The notes under the pieces are model-generated. The model saw only the letters and a list, made by a program, of their open reading frames with translations, made no database searches and was not told the DNA's origin. From Gaiellasilicea sp963705515 (GTDB lineage: Bacteria; Actinomycetota; Thermoleophilia; Gaiellales; Gaiellaceae), in NCBI GenBank assembly GCA_963705515.1, contig CAVPJV010000008.1:930001-994000 (forward strand): a stretch of DNA of 64,000 nucleotides. The letters are read 5' to 3'. The position numbers were made by a program, and so were the translations under genes. This document shows positions 37,676-45,574 of this stretch, in pieces (the first letter of the stretch is position 1; the number at the start of each line of letters is the position of its first letter).

Positions 37676-38933
37676 GCTCGAACGCCTCGTGGAGAGCCTG
37701 CACGGCGCGGTCGACGTCCGTCGACGGGACGTGGCAGGCGATCTTGATCGGCGAGGTCGAGACGATCGCCGCCTCGATCCCGGCGCGCTCGAGCGTGGCG
37801 AACGTCTTCGCGGCGACGCCAGGGTGGCTCTTCATCCCCGCGCCGACGAGGCTGACCTTGCCCAGGTCGTCGCGGGCGGTCCAGGAGACGCCGAGCCCGT
37901 CGAGCGTGCGCTCGGCGTCGGCCTTGTCCTCGACCGGGGCGGAGAAGACGATCTCGGCGTTCGTCTGCACGATCGTGTCGACGTTCACGGCCGCCTGTGC
38001 GAGCGCGCCGAAGAGCTGCGCCGGCCTGGCGCCGTCGACGCGGTACACGGTCTCCTCACGCTGGTGCACCACGCCGGAGATCAAGGCCTTCTCGAGCAAT
38101 TCGATGTCCTCCTCCTGGATCCATGTCCCTTCTCCTTCCTCGAAGGTGGAGCGAACGTGGAGCCGCACATTGTGACTGCGCGCGACCTCGATCGAGCGGG
38201 TGGCGAGGACGCCAGCGCCCGAGGACGCCATCTCGAGCATCTCGTCGAAGCTGACGCGGGTCAGCTGGCGCGCATTCGGGACGAGGCGCGGATCGGCCGA
38301 GTAGACCCCGCGAACGTCGGTGTAGATCTCGCAGAAGTCGGCGCCGAGAGCTGCGGCAAGCGCGACGGCGGTCGTGTCCGAGCCGCCGCGGCCGAGCGTC
38401 GTCACCTCGAAGGCGGTCGAGACGCCCTGGAAGCCGGCGACGAGCACGATCGTTCCCTCGTCGAGCGCCTCGTGGATCCGGCGGGCACGAACTTCCACGA
38501 TCTTCGCCTTGCCGTGGACGGTGTCGGTGACGATCCCCGCCTGCGAGCCGGTGAGCGAGATCGCCTCGTGGCCGAGATCCTGAATCACCATTGCTGCGAG
38601 CGCGCACGAGATCCGCTCGCCGACCGAGACGAGCATGTCCAGCTCGCGCGGGTGCGGCGTCGGCGAGACCTGGTGGGCGAGGTCGAGCAGCTCGTCGGTC
38701 GTGTGGCCCATCGCCGAGAGGACGCCGACGACGCGATGCCCTTCGTCGCGCGCGGCGACGAGCCTCGCGGCGACGCGCTTCAGCTTCTCCGGATCGCCCA
38801 CCGACGTGCCGCCGAACTTCAGCACGAGCGTGCCGCGGGGCGGCGCCTCGGCATCCGCGTCGACCGCCGGAACGGCTTCGTACTCGGTCGTGGCCACTGT
38901 CGGCGAGTGTAGATGAGGCCCCGGAGACGACAC
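37668..38933 (-). CDS. lysC: Aspartate kinase
   Basis: 421 residues. LVLKFGGTSVGDPEKLKRVA is the kinase N-terminal signature, TTLGRGGSDTTAVALAAAL the substrate/ATP site, and the C-terminal ~160 residues form the tandem ACT allosteric domains (VDTIVQ and the GIEAAIVSTSPIKIACHV region). From the GTG at 38933 the protein carries a ~34-residue N-terminal extension rich in Pro and Glu. A GTG at 38897 would shorten it. It performs the first step of the aspartate family and is probably feedback-controlled by Lys/Thr. Followed immediately by asd. Confidence 0.95.
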   Translation of the reverse strand: MSSPGPHLHSPTVATTEYEAVPAVDADAEAPPRGTLVLKFGGTSVGDPEKLKRVAARLVAARDEGHRVVGVLSAMGHTTDELLDLAHQVSPTPHPRELDMLVSVGERISCALAAMVIQDLGHEAISLTGSQAGIVTDTVHGKAKIVEVRARRIHEALDEGTIVLVAGFQGVSTAFEVTTLGRGGSDTTAVALAAALGADFCEIYTDVRGVYSADPRLVPNARQLTRVSFDEMLEMASSGAGVLATRSIEVARSHNVRLHVRSTFEEGEGTWIQEEDIELLEKALISGVVHQREETVYRVDGARPAQLFGALAQAAVNVDTIVQTNAEIVFSAPVEDKADAERTLDGLGVSWTARDDLGKVSLVGAGMKSHPGVAAKTFATLERAGIEAAIVSTSPIKIACHVPSTDVDRAVQALHEAFELG

Positions 38934-38944
38934 GGAAACTGCCC

Positions 38945-38988
38945 CAGAAAAACACTGAACCGACGAACCCGAAGGCCCGTCGGTTCAG
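38945..38988 (-). terminator. Intrinsic terminator after recR
   Basis: A perfect 11-bp stem (arms 38955-38965 and 38978-38988, CTGAACCGACG with its complement) has a 12-nt loop and is followed on the minus strand by GTGTTTTTCTGG. Stem plus T-run at the right distance makes this a textbook rho-independent terminator separating recR from lysC-asd. Confidence 0.88.
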
Positions 38989-39073
38989 ATGGGAAGAATC
39001 TATGGATCGGCCCGAACGCCGTCAAGCGGTGGCAGGACGAAAAGTCGCTCTTTGCGCAAAAATCGTGCCGGCG

Positions 39074-39664
39074 CTAGATCTCGCGCCGGCCGGCGAGCGC
39101 GCGGCCGAGCGTGACCTCGTCGGCGTACTCGAGGTCGCCGCCGACGGGAAGGCCGCTGGCGAGCCTCGTCACGGTCGCGCGGTCGCGAAGACGGTCGGCG
39201 AGGTAGGCGGCCGTTGCCTCGCCGGTCATGTTCGGGTTGGTCGCCAGCACGACCTCGCGGATCTCGCCCTGCGCGACCCGCTGCAGCAGCTCGTCGATCC
39301 GCAGGTGCTCCGGCTCGACGCCGTCGAGCGGCGAGAGCGAGCCGCCGAGGACGTGATAGAGGCCGCGGTATTCGTGCGTGCGTTCGAGCGAGATCACGTC
39401 GACGGGCTGCTCGACGACGCAGACGACCGTGCGGTCGCGCCGGGTGTCGAGGCAGATCCCGCACAGCTCCTCCTCGGTCAGGTTCCCGCACTCGCGGCAG
39501 AAGCGAACGCGCTCCTTCACCTCCTCGATCGCCGTCGCCAGCGCGAGCGCCTCGTCCTTCGGCGTCGCGAGGACGTGGAAGGCGAGCCGCTGCGCCGTGC
39601 GCGAGCCGATCCCGGGTAGGCGGGTCAGCTGCGCGACGAGGTTGTCGACGGAAGGGCTCAGCAT
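39074..39664 (-). CDS. recR: Recombination protein RecR
   Basis: 196 residues, the usual length. The helix-hairpin-helix LTRLPGIGSRTAQRLAFHVL, the four-Cys zinc finger CREC...CGIC (residues ~57-72), and the Toprim domain with VVEQPVDVISLERTHEYRG are all intact. RecR works with RecF/RecO in loading RecA at gaps. In many Actinobacteria recR follows dnaX-ybaB. Here those genes lie 4 kb away on the same strand, separated by the LysR/EamA/sigma genes. Confidence 0.95.
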   Translation of the reverse strand: MLSPSVDNLVAQLTRLPGIGSRTAQRLAFHVLATPKDEALALATAIEEVKERVRFCRECGNLTEEELCGICLDTRRDRTVVCVVEQPVDVISLERTHEYRGLYHVLGGSLSPLDGVEPEHLRIDELLQRVAQGEIREVVLATNPNMTGEATAAYLADRLRDRATVTRLASGLPVGGDLEYADEVTLGRALAGRREI

Positions 39665-40086
39665 TGCCGCAGCCTAGCCGTCCAATTCGGACGTGACCCC
39701 TGGAAAACCGTCCCCGAACCCATCCGTTCGTCCAGCGGTTTGGAGACCCGCGAAGGCGGTACGTTCGGCCTGACGACGCCGGGTGGGCCGCCGCCCTCGT
39801 CGTCGCGGCTGTCGGGCCTTCACGGCCTGCGGCTGCGGTGAACGGAGGTGCTCGGGGGACCAAGCCTGAGCACCTTCGTCACCCGTTCGGGGGTCGTATC
39901 CAGCCGGCTGGATTCCGACGATGCGACCAGCGACGTCTTGTCGCGCGGGCGGCCGCCCCTTCTTGGTCGGGGGGCGGCCGTCGGTCTGACCGGGTCTCGT
40001 ACGAATCTGCACTTTCGACCATTTCCGAGGCGCTCTCTCCGGATCATCATGAGCGCACGGTTTTTCTCTGCGGCGAGGGGGTGCAC
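39665..40086. other. Gene-free region with clustered inverted repeats, possible structured RNA
   Basis: 422 bp with no convincing ORF. Within 135 bp there are three inverted repeats: an 8-bp stem AGGTGCTC/GAGCACCT (39846-39875), a perfect 16-bp palindrome ATCCAGCCGGCTGGAT (39898-39913), and a 10-bp stem CGGCCGCCCC/GGGGCGGCCG with an 11-nt loop (39950-39980). I could not match it to a named riboswitch, tmRNA, RNase P or 6S RNA. It may be a leader of the small gene at 40087 or an independent RNA. Confidence 0.35.
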
Positions 40087-40302
40087 ATGAGGATTCGGGT
40101 CAGCCAGCCGGCGCTCGTCCCTGATCTGGTCGAGTTTCTCGGTCGCGCGTTCTGCACGACCGAGGCCGTGCACGGATCGGTGCTCGAGGTGGCGCTGCCG
40201 AGCGTCGGCGACCGCACACGCGCGCGCCGCGATCTCGACCTCTACCTCGCGGCGTGGCGCGGGCTGCACCCGCCGGTCGAGGCGACGATCATCGACGCCT
40301 GA
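40087..40302 (+). CDS. Small conserved-looking hypothetical protein
   Basis: 71 residues from the ATG at 40087, preceded by GAGGGGG at a good distance. The sequence is regular and coding-like (MRIRVSQPALVPDLVEFLGR, then LDLYLAAWRGLHPPVEATII), predicted alpha/beta with no membrane segment or known motif. Its TGA abuts the TCA stop of the LysR remnant, forming TGATCA. Function unknown. Confidence 0.6.
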   Translation: MRIRVSQPALVPDLVEFLGRAFCTTEAVHGSVLEVALPSVGDRTRARRDLDLYLAAWRGLHPPVEATIIDA

Positions 40303-41240
40303 TCAGGCGCCCTCGGCCGCGACGCCCGCGTAGAGGACGCCTTCGCCGAACTCGGCGAGTCGGCGCTCGGCCAGCTCGAGGAAGGCGCGTGCCGCCGGGG
40401 AGACCGGAGCGGCGCGGCGCGCGATGAAGGCGAAGTCGTCGTAGAGCGGCTCGGCGAACGACACTCGCCCAAGCCGGCGGAAGGACGGCCGGTGCTCGAG
40501 GGCGGCCTTCGGCGCGATCGTGTCGCCGAGCCCGCTGACCGCGAGCTCGAGCGCCGCGTCCATGTCCTCGATCTCGATCACCGGCTCGAGCTGGACGCCG
40601 CCGCGCTGGGCGCGCTCCTGCAGCTGCCGCCGGGTCGGGTCGCTCCAGCCGTAGTGGGCGTCGTAGAGGATCAGCGGCGACGCCGGCGAGCCGCTCGATC
40701 GTCACCGGCTCGCGCACCCGTTCCGGCTCACGGCTGACGTAGACGACCTCCTCGCGCCTGATCGGGCGGATGTCGAGCCCCTCGTCGTCGACCGGCAGGA
40801 CGACAAGCCCCGCCTCGAGCCGGCCGCGGCGCACGTCTTCGGCCACCTCGGACGAGTTCTGGCCGACGAGCCGCAGCCGCACGTTCGGGTGCCGGGAGCG
40901 GAAGTCGGCGACGAGCCGGGAGAGCAGGAAGCCGGAGGCGGTGCCGAACATGCCGATGCTGAGGGTGCCGCCGGCCAGCTCGCGGACCTCGGCGACCGCC
41001 TCGCGGGCGCCCGACGAGCGCCGCGAGCACCCGCTCGGCCTCGGGACGGAAGGCACGGCCGGCCTCGGTGAGGACGACGCCGCGGCCGACGCGCGCGAAC
41101 AGCGCGACGCCGAGCTCGGCCTCGAGCGAGCGCACCTGCTCCGAGAGGGACGGTTGGGCGAGGTAGAGCTCGCGGGCGGCGCGGCTGAACGAGCCATGCT
41201 CGGCCGTTGCGAGGAAGTAGGTGAGCTGCTGCAGAGTCAT
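40303..41240 (-). pseudogene. LysR-family transcriptional regulator, two frameshifts
   Basis: Three frames together give a full-length LysR protein. Frame 1 from the ATG at 41240 is the HTH (MTLQQLTYFLATAEHGSFSR, SLSEQVRSLEAELGVALFAR). Frame 2 (from ~41015) covers SGAREAVAEVRELAGGTLSI to TIERLAG. Frame 3 (from ~40681) covers SPLILYDAHYGWSD to the end near 40303. Each switch is cured by removing one base in a CGACG (plus strand) at 41015 and 40681. No domain is missing, so this is a very recent pseudogene or a pair of sequence errors. It is divergent from an EamA transporter it would normally regulate. Confidence 0.85.
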
Positions 41241-41310
41241 AGGCTCTCCCTATGGAAGTTCAAGAGAAGTCAGACTAGCCCTTCTGCTCGCTCGTACCTA
41301 CCGTGAGTGC
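41241..41310. promoter_or_regulatory. Divergent LysR/EamA promoter-operator region
   Basis: 70 bp between the LysR start and the transporter ATG, the usual place for a LysR operator and both promoters. A T-N11-A-type LysR box could not be picked out with certainty; TATGGAAGTTCAAGAGAAGT is the most AT-rich part. Confidence 0.4.
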
Positions 41311-42261
41311 ATGTTCCGTTCCCGCTCACCCGAGCGCATCGGCGTCCTCCTCTGCCTCGCGGCGGGCGGCTCGTTCGCGCTCCAGCCCATCCTCGTCAAG
41401 CTCGCCTTCGACGGCGGTGCCGGCGTGGCCTCGGTCGGCGCGATCCGCTTCGCGCTCGCGGCCGTGGCGCTGGCCCTGCTGGCGCGGAAGGCGATCGCCG
41501 CCGCGCCGGCCCGGACGCTGCTGGCGCCGTTCGTGCTCGGGCTGACGATCTACGGACTCGAGACGGGCCTCTTCTTCGCGTCCCTCGAGCGGATCGACGT
41601 CTCGCTCGCGTCGCTCTTGATGTGCAGCTACCCGGCGCTCGTCGTGGCGGGGGCGGTGCTGTTGAGGCGCGAGCGTGCGTCGCGCCGCCGCGCTCTCGCG
41701 CTCGTCGTCGCGCTGGCCGGCGTCGTGCTCGTCCTCGCGGGCGGCGTCGGCGGCGCGATCGACCCGCTCGGGATCGGGCTCGCGCTCGGAGCAGCGATCG
41801 CCTATGCGGCCTACGTGCTCGTCTCCGACCGCCTGCTCGGTACCACCGAGCCGCTCGTGCTGGCGGCGATGCTCTGCGCGGGCGCCGCGACCGCGTTCGC
41901 GCTCGGCGGCGCCGCCACCGGCTCGCTCGAGGCGCCACGACCCTCGACGCTGCTCCTCGTCGGCACGATCGCGCTTGTCGCGACCGTGCTGCCGATCGCG
42001 GCGTTCCTCGGCGGCGTACACCGGATCGGACCATCGCGGGCGACCATCCTCGGCACGGTCGAGCCGCCGGTGACGATCGCGCTGTCCGCGCTCGTCTTCG
42101 GCGAGCGGCTCGGCCCCGTCCAGCTACTCGGCGCGGGACTCGTCGTCTCGGCCGTCGTGATCCTGCAGCTGCGCCGCCGTCCGAAGCTGCGCCCGGTGCC
42201 GCAACCGGCGCCGCGGCCCGCTCCTGAACCGGTTCCAGAGACCGAGCGTATTGCTGCGTAG
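41311..42261 (+). CDS. EamA-family (DMT superfamily) transporter
   Basis: 316 residues from the ATG at 41311. Ten hydrophobic segments form two EamA repeats, the first starting RIGVLLCLAAGGSFALQPIL and the second PLGIGLALGAAIAYAAYVLV. The conserved EP and GE motifs are present: TVEPPVTIALSALVFGERLG. A Pro/Arg-rich cytoplasmic tail follows. It is probably an exporter of amino acids or other small metabolites. The divergent LysR gene suggests inducible expression, now uncertain because that regulator is frameshifted. Confidence 0.88.
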   Translation: MFRSRSPERIGVLLCLAAGGSFALQPILVKLAFDGGAGVASVGAIRFALAAVALALLARKAIAAAPARTLLAPFVLGLTIYGLETGLFFASLERIDVSLASLLMCSYPALVVAGAVLLRRERASRRRALALVVALAGVVLVLAGGVGGAIDPLGIGLALGAAIAYAAYVLVSDRLLGTTEPLVLAAMLCAGAATAFALGGAATGSLEAPRPSTLLLVGTIALVATVLPIAAFLGGVHRIGPSRATILGTVEPPVTIALSALVFGERLGPVQLLGAGLVVSAVVILQLRRRPKLRPVPQPAPRPAPEPVPETERIAA

Positions 42262-42407
42262 ACGTTAAGGATGTGTACAGATCGCCGATTGAGTGAAATG
42301 AAAGGGCGTTTGCCGGCGTTCTAACTCGTAGCGACGCACCCGGCCGCCCGTAGCGGCTGCCGCGACGACTGAGTCGGCTAGCACCCGAACACCCCTTGGA
42401 GGATCAA

Positions 42408-43496
42408 TTGCGCACGGATGAAGCTTTGGGCACTGACGCCCTTGAACTGAACTCGGCCATCACCGCCTTCCTGCACGACGCAGAGGAGCGCGGCACCGTG
42501 GCCGCCGCCGAGCTCGAGGCGCTGCACGTCGAGCACGATCTCGACGAGGAGGCCCTCGAGACGATCCGCGCCGCCCTCGCGGCCGCGGACGTCGAGATCG
42601 AGGAGGCCGACGACCCGGAGTTCGGGCTCGACCTTCGCCCTTCGGCGCCGACGGGCACGACCGACAGCCTGCAGCTCTTCCTGAACGAGATCGGCCGCCA
42701 CGAGCTGCTGACCGCCGCCGAGGAGGTCGCGCTCGCGAAGCGGATCGAGCGTGGCGACAACGCCGCGAAGGAGCGGATGACGAACGCGAACCTGCGGCTC
42801 GTCGTCTCGATCGCGAAGCGCTACCAGGGCCACGGCCTGCCCCTGCTGGACCTGATCCAGGACGGCACGATCGGCCTCAACCGCGCTGTCGAGAAGTTCG
42901 ACTACCGGAAGGGCTTCAAGTTCTCGACCTACGCGACGTGGTGGATCCGCCAGTCCTGCCAGCGTGCGGTCGCGAACCAGTCCGACACGATCCGGATCCC
43001 GGTGCACGTGCAGGAGCGCCGGCTGAAGCTGCGCCGCGCCAAGCAGCAGCTCGAGGCCACGCACGGCCGCCCGCCGACGATCGAGGAGCTCGCGAAGGCG
43101 ACCGAGCTGAAGCAGCACCACGTCGAGGAGGCCCTCGAGGCCGTCGAGGCGTCGGTCTCGCTGAACCAGACGATCGGTGACGGTGACGGCGAGCTCGGCG
43201 ATCTCTTCGCCGACCGCACGGTCGAGGATCCGATCGAGTCGGCCGAGCTCTCGCTCGAGCAGCAGCGCGTGCGCGCCGCACTCGCCGACCTGCCGGAGCG
43301 GGAGCGGCTCGTCCTCGAGCTGCGCTTCGGCTTCGTGCACGGCTCGGAGGGCGCGAGCCTCGAGCAGATCGGCAAGCAGCTCGGGCTGACGCGCGAGCGG
43401 ATTCGCCAGCTCGAGACGACCGCCCTCGGACGGCTCGAGGAGAAGCTGCGCACCGAGCCGCTGCCGTCGCGCGAGCGGCTCGCCGGCGCAGCCTAA
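42408..43496 (+). CDS. RNA polymerase sigma-70 factor, primary-like
   Basis: 362 residues. The TTG at 42408 is chosen because GGAGG ends 5 nt before it; a TTG at 42396 lies upstream of that site. An acidic N-terminal ~60 residues resemble region 1.1. Then come region 1.2 (DSLQLFLNEIGRHELLTAAE), region 2 (LRLVVSIAKRYQG, FDYRKGFKFSTYATWWIRQS), region 3 and region 4 (LPERERLVLELRFGFVHG, TRERIRQLETTALGRL). Regions 2.4 and 4.2 look functional. It may be the housekeeping sigma or a close group 2 relative; the variant SCQRAVANQSDTIRIP slightly favours group 2. Confidence 0.9.
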   Translation: MRTDEALGTDALELNSAITAFLHDAEERGTVAAAELEALHVEHDLDEEALETIRAALAAADVEIEEADDPEFGLDLRPSAPTGTTDSLQLFLNEIGRHELLTAAEEVALAKRIERGDNAAKERMTNANLRLVVSIAKRYQGHGLPLLDLIQDGTIGLNRAVEKFDYRKGFKFSTYATWWIRQSCQRAVANQSDTIRIPVHVQERRLKLRRAKQQLEATHGRPPTIEELAKATELKQHHVEEALEAVEASVSLNQTIGDGDGELGDLFADRTVEDPIESAELSLEQQRVRAALADLPERERLVLELRFGFVHGSEGASLEQIGKQLGLTRERIRQLETTALGRLEEKLRTEPLPSRERLAGAA

Positions 43497-43507
43497 GACG
43501 GCAAGCG

Positions 43508-43834
43508 CTACATCCCCGGCAGGCCTAGGCCACCTAGGCCGCCGGGGATCATGCCTTGCATCTTCGACTCCATCAGCGCATTGGCGCTGCGGAGCGCCTC
43601 GTTCACCGCTGCGAGGATCAGATCGGACAGCAGCTCCGGGTCGTCCGGGTCGATCGCCTTCGGGTCGATCTCGATCGAGACGATCTCGCCGCCGCCGGTC
43701 GCCTTGACCGTGACCATGCCGCCGCCGGCGGAGGCCTCGACGACCTCGTTCGCCGCCTCCTCCTGTACCTGCTGCATCTGAGACTGCATCTGCTGGGCCT
43801 GCTGCATCAGCTTGTTCATGTCGAACTTGCTCAT
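43508..43834 (-). CDS. ybaB: YbaB/EbfC nucleoid-associated protein
   Basis: 108 residues from the ATG at 43834, overlapping the dnaX stop by 4 nt. MSKFDMNKLMQQAQQMQSQM is the coiled-coil start, then TVKATGGGEIVSIEIDPKAI and the dimerisation core LSDLILAAVNEALRSA. A Gly/Met-rich tail ends the protein. The family binds DNA as a dimer and is nearly always encoded beside dnaX and recR. Confidence 0.93.
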   Translation of the reverse strand: MSKFDMNKLMQQAQQMQSQMQQVQEEAANEVVEASAGGGMVTVKATGGGEIVSIEIDPKAIDPDDPELLSDLILAAVNEALRSANALMESKMQGMIPGGLGGLGLPGM

Positions 43835-45468
43835 CGGGGCTCCTCGACTTCCTGGGCGTCGAATGTGTCCTTGAACATCGAGATGAGAGCGTCCTCGCTC
43901 AGCTGCTCGTCCTCGTCGGGCTCCTGCTCGACGTCCTCGCCGAGCGACAGGGTGACGCCGAGCCGGTGGCCCGTGACCTCGTAGAGCGCCTCCCGGATGA
44001 CCCCGACGTTCTTCGACTCCTCGGCCTGGCGGCGATGGAAGTCGGCCGTGGCGGGGAACTCGAGCGTCAGCGTCTCGCCCTCGAGTGCCGAGGGGCGCGC
44101 TTCGGCGAGCAGCGACGCGACCGGGATCGAGCGCGACTGGACTGCGGGAATGACCGTGCGCTGCCACGCGTCCTGCAGCTGGTCGAGCGCGAGCGGCGGC
44201 CCCTCGCCGCCGGGAGCGGGTGCGTCAGGCTCGGGCGCCGGCCGAGGCGCGACCGGCGCCGGTTCTGCCGCCGTCGCGGCCGCGGTGGGCGGCGGCGCAG
44301 GCGCTGGGGGCGGAGTGACGGGAGCCCCGGTCAACCGCTGTTCCAGCTGGTCGACGCGGAACGCGAGCGACTCCCGCGAGAGATCGGAGCCGGGGCTCGT
44401 CACCTTGACGAGCGCGAGCTCGAGCGGCAGCCGTGGGTCGGCGCCCTGGCGGGAGTCCTCGACGGCGACCGCGAGCAGGTCGCAGAGCCGGAGCACGGTC
44501 GGAGCGGGGAGCTGATTCGCCTGCTCGCGCAGCCGCTCGCGTGTCTCGTCGGTGACGGGCAGCGAGTCGGGCACGTGGCCCATGTGCTGGACGAGCAGGA
44601 GATGCCGCAGGTGCTCGAGCAGGTCGGTGACGAGCCTGCTGAGATCCTGGCCCTGCTCGGCGAGCTCCTCCAGGAACGTGAGCGCGCCGGCCGTGTCGCG
44701 GTCGACGATGGCATCGCAGATGCGGAAGAGGGCGTCCTCCTCGACGGCGCCGAGCAGCTGCAGCACCGACTGGACGTCGATCTGGTTCCCGGTCGCGGAC
44801 GCGAGCTGGTCGAGCGTCGAGACGGCATCGCGGAACGAGCCGCGTCCGCCGCGAGCGATCAGCGCGAGCGCCGCGTCGGGCACCTCGATCTTCTCGGCGT
44901 CGGCGATGCGCCGCAGCACGCGCACAAGCTCGGGCAGACGCGGCCGCGCGAAGACGAACGTCTGGCAGCGCGAGCGAACCGTCGGCAGCACCTTGGCCAG
45001 GTCGGTCGTGCAGAAGACGAAGACGAGATGTGGCGGCGGCTCCTCGATCAGCTTCAGCAGCGCGTTCCACGCGGCATCCGTGAGCTGATGCGCCTCGTCG
45101 AGGATGTAGACCTTGTGGCGGCCCTCGGCCGGCTGAAGGATCACGCGCTCGCGGATCTCGCGGATGTCGTCGATCCCGCGCTGCGAGGCCGCGTCCATCT
45201 CGACGACGTCGAGCGACGTGCCGTTGGCGATCGAGACACAGGCGTTGCAGACGTTGTCCGGGGAGACCGTCGGGCCGGCGGCGCAGTTGAGCGCCTTGGC
45301 CAGGATGCGGGCCATCGAGGTCTTGCCCGTGCCGCGCGGGCCGGCGAAGAGGTACGCCTGGCGGAGCTGGCCGAGCTCGATCGCGTTCCGCAGCGTGCGG
45401 ACGACCGCTTCCTGGCCGACGACGTCGTCGAAGTCCTGCGGCCGGTACTTGCGGTAGAGCGCCGTCAC
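43831..45468 (-). CDS. dnaX: DNA polymerase III subunit gamma/tau
   Basis: 545 residues from the GTG at 45468 (VTALYRKYRPQDFDDVVGQE), the family-typical start. Walker A GPRGTGKTSMARILAKALNC, a short Cys cluster (VCNAC), Walker B VYILDEAHQLT, sensor 1 FVFCTTDLAKVL and the SRC arginine-finger box are all present. A Pro/Ala-rich linker (~430-470) separates the AAA+ part from a C-terminal tau-like domain. It is the clamp-loader ATPase. Co-transcribed with ybaB. Confidence 0.95.
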   Translation of the reverse strand: MTALYRKYRPQDFDDVVGQEAVVRTLRNAIELGQLRQAYLFAGPRGTGKTSMARILAKALNCAAGPTVSPDNVCNACVSIANGTSLDVVEMDAASQRGIDDIREIRERVILQPAEGRHKVYILDEAHQLTDAAWNALLKLIEEPPPHLVFVFCTTDLAKVLPTVRSRCQTFVFARPRLPELVRVLRRIADAEKIEVPDAALALIARGGRGSFRDAVSTLDQLASATGNQIDVQSVLQLLGAVEEDALFRICDAIVDRDTAGALTFLEELAEQGQDLSRLVTDLLEHLRHLLLVQHMGHVPDSLPVTDETRERLREQANQLPAPTVLRLCDLLAVAVEDSRQGADPRLPLELALVKVTSPGSDLSRESLAFRVDQLEQRLTGAPVTPPPAPAPPPTAAATAAEPAPVAPRPAPEPDAPAPGGEGPPLALDQLQDAWQRTVIPAVQSRSIPVASLLAEARPSALEGETLTLEFPATADFHRRQAEESKNVGVIREALYEVTGHRLGVTLSLGEDVEQEPDEDEQLSEDALISMFKDTFDAQEVEEPR

Positions 45469-45574
45469 CCGCCTATCGTAGTCGACGGGTTCGAGCCCCC
45501 CAGCGGCCTCGGCTGACCGCCGTTCACCCGATCCGGACGATGGATCCCCGGACGGCCCGGATGATGCTTCTCGG

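Noticed and set aside
39840..39900. Possible ydaO/c-di-AMP riboswitch (CTCGGGGGACCAAGC)
   Set aside because: Only a short G-rich resemblance; the other conserved blocks and the typical downstream cell-wall hydrolase gene are missing.
45484..45500. tRNA-like T-loop string GGGTTCGAGCCCCCC upstream of dnaX
   Set aside because: No acceptor, D or anticodon arms can be folded around it.
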